NCBI GenBank assembly: GCA_003695015.1
Contig: RFJD01000529.1
Span: 1-5,286 of the forward strand
Direction: 5' to 3'
DNA length: 5,286 bases
From: Verrucomicrobiota bacterium
Lineage (GTDB): Bacteria > Verrucomicrobiota > Verrucomicrobiia > Limisphaerales > J093
The notes beneath the pieces were generated by a model, which saw nothing but the letters and a program-made list of their open reading frames with translations, ran no database searches and had not been told where the DNA came from. The position numbers were made by a program, and so were the translations under genes. This document shows positions 1 to 5,286 of the stretch, in pieces. Numbering within the stretch: the stretch's first letter is position 1; each line of letters begins with the position of its first letter.

Positions 1-249
1 ATGGCCCAGGACTTCCACGCCGCCTTCGGCCTGGGCACCGACGACCGCCACATCGCCACCGTCGATGCCGACGGCGTGGCCCTGGCGGCGATTCAAGGGC
101 TCAACCAGAAGCTGGAAACCAGAATGCAGAAGGCCGCAGCCCAGAGGCGGAGACTTGAAACAGAACTGAAACAGAAGGACGCACAGATCGCGAGGCTGGA
201 GCGGGAAGTAGCCGAACTCAAGGCGTTGGTCCGTAAATTGGTGAAATAG
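1..249 (+). CDS. C-terminal end of an S74-type 'tail fiber domain' protein (5' truncated)
   Basis: The frame is open from the first base to a TAG at 247-249. The ATG at base 1 is probably an internal methionine, because MAQDFHAAFGLG...HIATVDADGVALAAIQGLNQKL resembles the end of the intramolecular chaperone (peptidase S74) domain of phage-tail-fibre-like proteins, where a G-x-(M/I)-A-Q-(D/E) motif normally lies inside the domain. From about residue 30 to 82 the chain is charged and heptad-like (long runs of K, E, R, Q with spaced L/I/V), a predicted coiled coil and probable trimerisation stalk. In known S74 proteins the domain assists trimer folding and may cleave itself off; the catalytic Ser-Lys region would lie upstream and is not visible, so self-cleavage cannot be judged. 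The next gene starts like the N-terminus of the same broad secreted family, which suggests tandem paralogues. Family assignment is by recognition, not by search. Confidence 0.75.
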   Translation: MAQDFHAAFGLGTDDRHIATVDADGVALAAIQGLNQKLETRMQKAAAQRRRLETELKQKDAQIARLEREVAELKALVRKLVK

Positions 250-339
250 TTCAGATACTTCCGCTTCCACCCCATGACCAAAACATGAACCGGCGACCAG
301 GAAAACTCAGGCACAGTGGGCTCAACCCAACGGCCCGAA

Positions 340-403
340 GACAAAGCAATGCGGAGCAGGGAGAGATCCATCTTTTCCATTCCCTTGTCCCTATTCGCTT
401 GTC
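340..403. repeat. Intergenic hairpin repeat, family A (copy 1)
   Basis: This is an imperfect palindrome with two 26-nt arms (340-365 and 378-403) around a 12-nt loop. The outer ends are GACAA and TTGTC, and 17 of 26 arm positions match as an inverted repeat. It aligns without gaps to 2035-2098; over the 68 nt starting at each copy I count 54 identical bases. The arm pairing and the copy number indicate a REP-like dispersed palindrome. It lies between the S74 gene and the decayed gene at 461. Whether it acts as a terminator, an mRNA stability element or a passive repeat cannot be told. Confidence 0.7.
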
Positions 404-427
404 TTTCTGCTCTCCATTTTTTCGCCT
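403..427. repeat. Right-arm remnant of intergenic hairpin repeat, family B
   Basis: The stretch CTTTCTGCTCTCCATTTTTT followed by CGCCT matches the right arm of hairpin B at 1657-1683 with only a few differences and a one-base indel, and also resembles 2149-2175. The left arm is missing: the segment starts exactly where hairpin A ends. This copy is therefore probably a half element left by a deletion. Confidence 0.5.
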
Positions 428-460
428 GTTTCAGACGCATAACCTCAACACCTCCCAGTT

Positions 461-851
461 ATGAAACCATCATCGACTCAACTCGCTGTTCTGTGCGGGC
501 TCGTCTGCGTGGCGACTCTTCACGCCCAAACCACCGCGTTCACGTACCATGGCCGCCTGGTGGACCAGGGGACGCCGGCCAATGGGAGCTATGATCTGCG
601 GTTTTGGATCTATGACGTGGAGGTGGATGGCAGTCCGGTCGCCGGGCCCGTCACCCATGCCGCCACTGTCGTCAGCGAGGGCCTGTTCACGGTCACGTTG
701 GACTTTGGCGCCGAGGTGTTCACCGGGGCCGATCGCTGGCTGGAATATCGTGCTCAACAGCCTAGGCAACTACTACGAACAGCTCACGATCAACGAACCG
801 GTGACTCTCCGCGCCCCGCGCACGGGCTGGGCCACCATTGGTAAACCGTAA
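461..851 (+). pseudogene. Decayed secreted protein: S74-family-like N-terminus joined out of frame to a foreign C-terminus
   Basis: ATG at 461 begins a clear signal peptide (MK, then a hydrophobic run to TLHA, with likely cleavage before QTT). It continues with AFTYHGRLVDQG...GSYDLRFWIYDVEVDG...GLFTVTLDFGAEVFTGADRWLE, which resembles the conserved N-terminal region of long Verrucomicrobiota secreted proteins that end in an S74 chaperone domain. After E95 (743-745) the resemblance stops and the frame runs on through unrelated residues to TAA at 842-844. In the +1-shifted frame, from about 747, the DNA instead encodes IVLNSLGNYYEQLTINEPV then TLRAPRTGWATIGKP and a TAA at 849-851, which looks like a genuine secreted-protein C-terminus of beta-helix style. 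I infer a large internal deletion or recombination with frame loss, leaving two gene ends. An intact short 127-residue protein ending at 844 is possible but its tail does not look natural. No Shine-Dalgarno is visible. The next gene begins 19 nt downstream. Confidence 0.65.
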
Positions 852-870
852 TCCCGAAACATTTCCTTTT

Positions 871-1494
871 ATGAAAACCATCCATCGAAGCATGCAGCCC
901 GTTCTGGAGTGCGGTGGGAAGCGAAGCGCGACACCGCTTTCCCTGAAGACCGACTATCCTGGCAGCGAGGATGGTGTGACCAACGCACCTCGACGCTCTT
1001 GGGGCCCAAGCGCCGTCGCCGCTCCCGCTCTGCCGGCGCACTCCACAATCACGCTGGCCTTGTGTCTTCTGCTTCCGGTCCTGTGCCTGCCTGCCTTCGC
1101 TCAGTACACCATCGACTGGCACACCATTGACGGCGGGGGCGGTACCAGTACCGGCGGCGCGTATGCGCTCAGCGGCACCATCGGCCAACCCGATGCCGGC
1201 CCGGTCATGACCGGCGGCAACTACACCCTCACCGGCGGCTTCTGGAGCCTGGTCTCCGTCATCCAAACGCCCGGGGCGCCCACACTGCATGTCAAGCAGC
1301 TCAACGGCGCGGTCACCGTGTATTGGAAGAAACCGGCGGTGGGCTGGGAACTGCAAAAGACCGCGACTCTGACCGGCAACCCTGTGCCGTGGCAAGTGGT
1401 TCCGGCGCAGACTTACCAAACCAACGCCACTGACATCTTCATCACCATCCCCAACCCGACGGGGCAGTGGTTCTACCGCTTGCACAAGCCCTGA
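871..1494 (+). CDS. Secreted protein of unknown function with a disrupted signal peptide (TIDGGGGTSTGG...GGFWSL family)
   Basis: I chose ATG at 871 (207 residues) because MKTIHRS resembles a signal-peptide n-region; the in-frame ATG at 838 overlaps the preceding coding remnant. A hydrophobic core (ITLALCLLLPVLCLPAFA, residues 60-77) ends in a good signal peptidase I site before Q78. Between the two, residues ~12-58 (VLECGGKRSATPL...ALPAHS) are low-complexity, basic and proline-rich, and are encoded by an inverted-repeat insertion. The mature part opens with YTIDWHTIDGGGGTSTGG, followed by SGTIGQPDAG and GGNYTLTGGFWSL (residues 79-122), a glycine-rich motif I associate with secreted Verrucomicrobiota proteins often encoded near S74-type genes. 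Residues ~128-207 look like a beta-sandwich ending FYRLHKP. Function is unknown; a surface or structural role is inference. An in-frame GTG at 976, preceded by GAGG at 967-970, is an alternative start giving a shorter n-region. It begins 19 nt after the upstream remnant and could be co-transcribed with it. Confidence 0.7.
   Translation: MKTIHRSMQPVLECGGKRSATPLSLKTDYPGSEDGVTNAPRRSWGPSAVAAPALPAHSTITLALCLLLPVLCLPAFAQYTIDWHTIDGGGGTSTGGAYALSGTIGQPDAGPVMTGGNYTLTGGFWSLVSVIQTPGAPTLHVKQLNGAVTVYWKKPAVGWELQKTATLTGNPVPWQVVPAQTYQTNATDIFITIPNPTGQWFYRLHKP
905..1045. repeat. 141-bp inverted-repeat (MITE/REP-like) element inserted in frame in the preceding gene's signal peptide
   Basis: The ends are inverted repeats. 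The left arm 905-940 (TGGAGTGCG...CGCTTT) and the reverse complement of the right arm 1008-1045 share a perfect first 9 bases and about 29 of 38 aligned columns overall. The centre holds smaller palindromes: ATCCT/AGGAT arms at 956-972 and CTTGGG/CCCAAG at 998-1010. The span of 141 bp is 47 codons, so reading frame is preserved. It encodes no transposase, so movement would need an enzyme supplied elsewhere. I recall ECGGKRSATPL-type peptides recurring in predicted Verrucomicrobiota proteins, which would fit a dispersed element, but I could not search. No target-site duplication is obvious; the exact ends are uncertain by several bases. Confidence 0.65.
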
Positions 1495-1554
1495 TCACGA
1501 CTGACTCCCATAGCCTGTCATTACCTCGAACCGAGACCACATGGCACGCTAATA

Positions 1555-1609
1555 CGAACAAAGGAATCATTTGATCCTTACATCTCCTCATTCCCATTTC
1601 CCCGTCTGT
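1555..1609. repeat. Degraded copy of intergenic hairpin repeat, family A
   Basis: This pyrimidine-rich segment keeps scattered blocks of hairpin A: ACAAAGGAAT, then CATTCCC, then CCCCGTCTG, in the same order as the copies at 340-403 and 2035-2098. The outer left arm and the CTTGnCCC block are lost, so a long palindrome no longer forms; only a short local one remains (1563-1577, GGAATCA/TGATCC). It sits just before a hairpin B copy, as in the last intergenic region, which supports the assignment. Confidence 0.4.
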
Positions 1610-1622
1610 TGCTCTGCTTCAG

Positions 1623-1683
1623 GGCAGAAGGATCGGGGGCAGGGACATGCTTTTGTCAATCTTCCTGCCATCCATTTTTTGCC
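1623..1683. repeat. Intergenic hairpin repeat, family B (copy 1)
   Basis: Two 27-nt arms, 1623-1649 and 1657-1683, surround a 7-nt loop. The ends are GGCA and TGCC, and an internal GGCAGG pairs with CCTGCC after a one-base bulge. The right arm (CTTCCTGCCATCCATTTTTT then GCC) is shared with 403-427 and 2149-2175. The element lies 42 bp upstream of the GTG start at 1726, close to the 42-bp distance between the other full copy and the sulfatase start. The T-run within the arm could let it work as a terminator, but it does not follow a compact GC stem in the classical way. Confidence 0.65.
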
Positions 1684-1725
1684 TCCCTCAATCCAGCCTC
1701 CCTCAACCCTCAAGAGCCAGGTCTC

Positions 1726-1973
1726 GTGAAGGCCAATCTGAATAACCCGCTGATCCTGTCAGCCTTGCTGTGCGCCGGGGCGACGACTTCCGCTTGCCCG
1801 CCCCTTCCGGTCCGCTCGTCGCGCGGCTCACCCAGGGCGCGAGCGGCTGGGCCGACATCAGCGATTCCCGGGCCACCTGCGCGCCCGTGCAGGCCACCAA
1901 CACCGTCACCACCTGGAGCGAGAGCGTCGCGGGCGCACCAGCCACTCGCTTTTACCGATTGAAGCTGCCCTAA
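1726..1973 (+). pseudogene. Decayed secreted protein: signal peptide joined out of frame to a FYRLKLP-type C-terminus
   Basis: A GTG at 1726 begins (M)KANLNNPLILSALLCAGATTSA, a convincing signal peptide with likely cleavage after TSA (about residue 23). Beyond CP (about 1800) this frame becomes low-complexity proline/arginine-rich and ends without resemblance to a protein domain. The +2 frame, from about 1790, reads FRLPAPSGPLVARLTQGASG then WADISDSRATCAPVQATNTV and TTWSESVAGAPATRFYRLKLP to TAA at 1971-1973. That looks like a beta-sandwich C-terminus and closely matches the FYRLHKP ending of the gene at 871-1494. I infer an internal deletion that removed the body of a larger secreted protein and broke the frame, leaving both ends. 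A sequencing or assembly error at about 1790-1800 is an alternative: a single indel there would restore a short (~81-residue) secreted protein. No Shine-Dalgarno is visible; CCTCAACCCTC at 1701-1711 precedes the start. Confidence 0.55.
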
Positions 1974-2034
1974 GAACACCCGACATGACCCTGATCCCAA
2001 TCAGAAGAAAGCTCACGAAACCAGCCCGGCTTGA

Positions 2035-2098
2035 GACAAAGCAATGCCGACAAGGGAATGAACCTTCTTTTCAATTCCCTTGCCCCCATTCCCCTGTC
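2035..2098. repeat. Intergenic hairpin repeat, family A (copy 2)
   Basis: The 26-nt arms 2035-2060 and 2073-2098 flank a 12-nt loop, with 19 of 26 arm positions matching as an inverted repeat. The inner nine bases CAAGGGAAT pair perfectly with ATTCCCTTG. Geometry is identical to 340-403 and the two align without gaps at about 79% identity. Several differences between the copies lie at arm positions where pairing is kept or improved, so this copy is the better-folded one. Confidence 0.75.
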
Positions 2099-2114
2099 TC
2101 CCGTTTCGGTTCAA

Positions 2115-2175
2115 GGCACGAGAATGGGAGGCAAAAAGATGCGGTTCCGATGTTCCTGCCCTCCATCTTTCTGCC
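2115..2175. repeat. Intergenic hairpin repeat, family B (copy 2)
   Basis: Arms 2115-2141 and 2149-2175 (27 nt each) flank a 7-nt loop, with 17 of 27 positions matching as an inverted repeat plus G-T pairs. Outer ends are GGCA and TGCC, as in 1623-1683. It ends 42 bp before the sulfatase ATG, in the place where a promoter or the 5' untranslated leader would be expected. A role in transcription or mRNA stability of the sulfatase gene is possible but unproven. Confidence 0.65.
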
Positions 2176-2217
2176 TTCACAAACCGACAACACAGTAAAC
2201 CACAACCCTCTAACATC

Positions 2218-5200
2218 ATGAAAAACCTGGTCCGCTTGTTTTCAATGCTTGCGGCGATGCCCGTGCTGGCCGCGACCCAGCCCAACATCCTCCTCATCCT
2301 CACCGATGACGCCGGGTATGTGGATTTCGGGTTCCAGGGCGGTGGGATTGACGGCGACTTTGCTGATCTGACGCCGCACATTGACTCCCTGGCCGCGAGC
2401 GGGGTGCGCTTCACCAGCGGGTATGTGGCGGGGCCGATTTGTTGTCCGTCCAGGGCGGGGCTGATCACAGGCCGGTATCCACAGCGATTCGGTTTCCAGA
2501 CCAACATCCGCAGCATCCCGGGCGCGGGGTTGGCCACCTCCGAGAAGACCATCGCCGACCATCTGAAGGCGCTCGGTTACCGCACTTACGCGGTGGGCAA
2601 ATGGCACCTGGGCGAGGACCGGCCCGAGTATCATCCGAACCAGCGCGGCTTCGACGAGTTCGTCGGCTTTCTCGGCGGGGCCCGCACCTATTTCCAATAC
2701 ACCGGCAGCGAGAACAAGAACATCCTCCAACACAACGGCACGCGTCTGCCCGAGCGCCCGGATCAATACTTGACTGACGTGTTCGGCTCGGCGGCGACGA
2801 ACTACATCGCGTCGCACGTGGCGAGTTATCCCGGCCAGCCGTTCTTCATGTATCTCGCGTTCAATGCCATTCACGATCCGCTCGATGCCGACTCGGGCCG
2901 CCTGGCCGATCCGCGCAGCCAGGACATTGCCGAACCGCATCGCCGCACCAACGCCGCCATGACCATCGCGGTCGATGACGCGGTGGGCTCGATCCTGAAC
3001 ACGCTCGATCGCCTCGGCATTCGCGACGACACGCTGGTGGTGTTTTTCAACGACAACGGCGGGCCCGAGGACAACCCAAGCGTCAACGCGCTGAACTGGT
3101 CGGACAACGGCCCGTTGCGCGACGGCAAACGCTCGCTGCACGAGGGCGGCATCCGCGTGCCGTTCGTGGTGAGCTGGCCGGGAACCATCCCCACGGCCAC
3201 CGGCGGGCGCGTGATCGATGATCCGGTCATCTCGCTCGATCTGCTGCCCACGTTCATCGCCGCGGCCGGCGGCAATGTTTATCCCGACATCGCCACCGAC
3301 GGCCTCAATCTGCTGCCCCGGCTGACGGGGGTGACGACGAACCCCATCGAACGCACCCTGTGCTGGCGCGCGGAGGACGACTACGGCGAACAACGCGCCG
3401 CGCGCAAAGGCGATTGGAAACTCTACATCGGCGGCGACGGCGAGGTCGGTCTTTATAATCTCGCGGACGACATCGGCGAAACTCAAAACCTGGCGGCGGA
3501 GCATCCGGACAAGGTGGTTGAGTTGCTGGCCGAGCACGCTCGCTGGGAGGAGGGCATGATCGAACCGTTGTGGGGGCTCGGTTCGCCCGTCAGCACCAGC
3601 CCGGACCTCACCTTCGGCGCGTCGCCGTTGGGTTATGGCCTGAACAACAGCGGCGCGGGCCTGGCGGCGATGATTTATGAAGTGCGCACGCCGCTTCCGC
3701 TGAACGAGCGCTGGAGCATCACCTGGAGCGCGCAAAGCCGCGATGTCGGCGGGGCGCGCAACGCCTACGCGGTCATCGGCGACGGCGTGGGGCAAACCAA
3801 CCTCATCCGGGCCGGCGCGGACTTTGCCGCGGGCACGCTCTCCATCAGCGAGCCGCAGACCGGCGCGATCAGCCAGCAACCGTTCCCCGCGGCGCCCAAC
3901 CTCACGCATTATTTCATGCTGTCGTTCGACGCGGCGACGCGCGAGTTGACCCTGCACTATGGCACCAACGCGGCTCCGATTCGTTACGAAGCGCCCTTCG
4001 TGCGGCACACCTTGACCGGGACCTACGGCGACTTGACCCATGCCGGTTACGCGCTTCGTTCGACCGCGCGCAGTTTTTTCTCGCCCATCAAGAACCGGCC
4101 CACGCCGGTGGCGCCCGCGCGGTCGCCGTCCTGGGCGCGCGTGAAAATGGCGCGCGATTACCGGGCGGGCACCTACGACGATCACGGCAACTTCATGGGC
4201 GGCACGGAACTGATGTCGCTGGTCGCGCACAAGGGCCGGCTATACGCGGGCAACGGTTATTGGAACGACGAACGTTGGAAGGGTCCGTCGGACGATCCGT
4301 TCCCCGGTCCGCAGGTGTTGGTGAAGGACGCCGCGGACGCGCCGTGGCGACAGGACGTGGCTTTCGGCACGAACCATCTGCGCGTCGAGAGTCTGCGCTC
4401 GCTCACCCTCACCACCGACAAGACCGGCGCGCCGCTTGATCCGCCGGTGACCCTGTTGCTCGCCGGCACGACGACCCTGCCCGAAGAAGCGCCTTTCCCG
4501 CGTGACGTGCACGTATTCGTCCGCAACGACGCCACCGGCGATTGGATCCAGACCTCGCCCGGCAGCGTGCTCAATGGTCTGGCGGCCGCGCGGTATCTCT
4601 GCGATCACGTGGATCGGGTCACCGGCATTCATCACGTCTTTTGCGCATATGGCACCGAGGCCAAGGTGGTGCGCGGCGGATATAATCCGGCGACCGGCGC
4701 CATCGACTGGGAACCGCAGGTGGAACTCAGCAGCCCGGGCCGATTGGTCAGCGGCGGCGATTGCAACGGCTGGCTTTACATGTGCGTCTGGCCCGACGGC
4801 GATCCGCACAACGAAAACGGCGGCCTGTTCTGGCGCGAGGACGGCCCGAACCCGAAGTGGCATTTCGCTTACGAATGGCCCAGGAACGAGGAGCGTTTGT
4901 ATCAGGACGTCCGCGGCTTCACGGCGTTGCCCCATCCGCGCGGGTTCGACCACGACATCGCGTTGGTCACCCTGACCGGCTTGGGCACCATTTCGTGCAT
5001 CGACCCGATCGGCGGCGACCGGCGCAACGGCCATATCGTCACCGAGGAATTGAACATCCAACAATTCCTGGGCGACTTCTGGAACGACGGCGTGCCGATC
5101 GGCTTCAACACCATCGCGGCCTACAACGACATGCCCGAGGCGCCCGACCCGGCCACCGGCGAGCCGATCAACTTCCTGGGCCTCTATGTCAACCATCCGA

Positions 5201-5286
5201 ACGGTCCGGGCACGCCCGAGGGCAACAGCGCGTGGTATCTGGTGCGGCATCGCGACGCCACCTACGAATGGGCACAAATCATCGAC
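2218..5286 (+). CDS. Secreted formylglycine-dependent sulfatase with C-terminal beta-propeller-like region (3' truncated)
   Basis: This frame stays open for 1023 codons from ATG 2218 to the window edge. A signal peptide (residues 1-18/19, MKNLVRLFSMLAAMPVLA) fixes the start and predicts export. Residues ~21-455 form a type I sulfatase: metal ligands D30 and D31 in LTDDAGY; C75 of C-C-P-S-R, the site converted to formylglycine, with R79; K128 and H130 in GKWHLG; H219 in FNAIHDP; D279 and N280 in FNDNGG; K304 in LRDGKRSLHEGG; then RKGDWKLY (399-403 region) and LYNLADDIGET. All core catalytic residues are present, so it should hydrolyse sulfate esters once matured by a formylglycine-generating or anaerobic maturase, which is not in this window. 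Residues ~460-625 are beta-rich, possibly a jelly roll. Residues ~640-1023 repeat a beta-propeller-like pattern (short hydrophobic strands, G-x-L-Y, D-x-x-x-x-x-W). Typical sulfatases are 450-600 residues, so this is roughly twice the usual size. Substrate is unknown; a sulfated glycan is an inference. No Shine-Dalgarno; CCACAACCCTC lies at 2200-2210. Confidence 0.92.
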   Translation, partial: MKNLVRLFSMLAAMPVLAATQPNILLILTDDAGYVDFGFQGGGIDGDFADLTPHIDSLAASGVRFTSGYVAGPICCPSRAGLITGRYPQRFGFQTNIRSIPGAGLATSEKTIADHLKALGYRTYAVGKWHLGEDRPEYHPNQRGFDEFVGFLGGARTYFQYTGSENKNILQHNGTRLPERPDQYLTDVFGSAATNYIASHVASYPGQPFFMYLAFNAIHDPLDADSGRLADPRSQDIAEPHRRTNAAMTIAVDDAVGSILNTLDRLGIRDDTLVVFFNDNGGPEDNPSVNALNWSDNGPLRDGKRSLHEGGIRVPFVVSWPGTIPTATGGRVIDDPVISLDLLPTFIAAAGGNVYPDIATDGLNLLPRLTGVTTNPIERTLCWRAEDDYGEQRAARKGDWKLYIGGDGEVGLYNLADDIGETQNLAAEHPDKVVELLAEHARWEEGMIEPLWGLGSPVSTSPDLTFGASPLGYGLNNSGAGLAAMIYEVRTPLPLNERWSITWSAQSRDVGGARNAYAVIGDGVGQTNLIRAGADFAAGTLSISEPQTGAISQQPFPAAPNLTHYFMLSFDAATRELTLHYGTNAAPIRYEAPFVRHTLTGTYGDLTHAGYALRSTARSFFSPIKNRPTPVAPARSPSWARVKMARDYRAGTYDDHGNFMGGTELMSLVAHKGRLYAGNGYWNDERWKGPSDDPFPGPQVLVKDAADAPWRQDVAFGTNHLRVESLRSLTLTTDKTGAPLDPPVTLLLAGTTTLPEEAPFPRDVHVFVRNDATGDWIQTSPGSVLNGLAAARYLCDHVDRVTGIHHVFCAYGTEAKVVRGGYNPATGAIDWEPQVELSSPGRLVSGGDCNGWLYMCVWPDGDPHNENGGLFWREDGPNPKWHFAYEWPRNEERLYQDVRGFTALPHPRGFDHDIALVTLTGLGTISCIDPIGGDRRNGHIVTEELNIQQFLGDFWNDGVPIGFNTIAAYNDMPEAPDPATGEPINFLGLYVNHPNGPGTPEGNSAWYLVRHRDATYEWAQIID

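Noticed and set aside
93..440. Minus-strand open frame of 115 codons
   Set aside because: It overlaps the S74 coiled-coil end antisense and continues through intergenic hairpin repeats, so it is repeat-derived rather than a gene.
740..760. Programmed ribosomal frameshift joining the two frames of the gene at 461
   Set aside because: There is no slippery heptamer at the junction, and the protein families on the two sides do not match, which fits deletion better than recoding.
838..870. Upstream in-frame ATG at 838 as the start of the gene at 871
   Set aside because: It would overlap the preceding coding remnant and add VNRNPETFPF before a typical MKTIHRS signal-peptide start.
905..1045. Complete insertion sequence with transposase
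   Set aside because: At about 141 bp it is far too short to encode a transposase, and no transposase-like ORF occurs anywhere in the window.
790..1485. Minus-strand open frame of 231 codons
   Set aside because: It runs antisense through a secreted-protein gene with a recognisable family motif and through the inverted-repeat insert; no protein features of its own.
340..2175. Repeated intergenic hairpins as a CRISPR array or as classical terminators
   Set aside because: Copies are few, far apart, diverged and separated by genes, with no uniform spacers. The stems are long and imperfect with T-runs inside the arms rather than a compact GC stem followed by a U-tract.
2242..4230. Long open frame on the minus strand (662 codons)
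   Set aside because: It is antisense to the sulfatase, whose complete motif set proves the + strand codes. The minus translation is A/R/G/V-rich with no domain, a known by-product of high-GC third positions.
4240..5277. Minus-strand open frame of 345 codons
   Set aside because: It lies opposite the propeller-like part of the sulfatase gene and has the same low-complexity composition without recognisable motifs.

Overview
The window reads as part of a GC-rich Verrucomicrobiota-like genome (possibly a Pedosphaera/Limisphaerales-type bacterium, perhaps from a metagenome). I infer this from protein style alone: an S74-type 'tail fiber' C-terminus, a family N-terminus of the AFTYxGRL...GSYDLRF...GLFTVTLDFG type, a TIDGGGGTSTGG...SGTIGQPDAG...GGNYTLTGGFWS protein, C-termini ending FYRLxxP, and a large secreted sulfatase. 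Every gene lies on the + strand and every readable N-terminus is a signal peptide, so the locus makes exported proteins.

Layout. Positions 1-249 hold the 3' end of an S74-chaperone/coiled-coil protein. Positions 461-851 hold a decayed gene: the signal peptide and first domain of a protein of the same broad family, joined out of frame to the last ~34 residues of something else. Positions 871-1494 hold a secreted protein of unknown function whose signal peptide is interrupted, in frame, by a 141-bp inverted-repeat element. Positions 1726-1973 hold a second decayed gene of similar architecture (signal peptide joined out of frame to a secreted-protein C-terminus). Positions 2218-5286 hold the main gene, 1023 codons with no stop before the window ends: a formylglycine-dependent sulfatase joined to a beta-rich middle segment and a large C-terminal region that looks like a beta-propeller.

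The three longer intergenic regions (250-460, 1495-1725, 1974-2217) are pyrimidine-rich on the + strand and are built from the same two palindromic repeat families. Hairpin A has ~26-nt arms and a 12-nt loop. Hairpin B has ~27-nt arms and a 7-nt loop. They occur in the order A then B, just upstream of the next start codon. No start codon has a convincing Shine-Dalgarno sequence; three share a C-rich CCTCAACnCCTC-like stretch instead.

Functionally, the only confident biochemical assignment is sulfate-ester hydrolysis outside the cytoplasm, probably on a sulfated polysaccharide or similar substrate. The other genes look like surface or secreted structural proteins. I see no tRNA, rRNA, CRISPR array, transposase or defence system. 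The most unusual features are the in-frame palindromic insertion in a signal peptide, the pair of end-retaining deleted genes, the paired intergenic hairpin families, and the sulfatase-propeller fusion.
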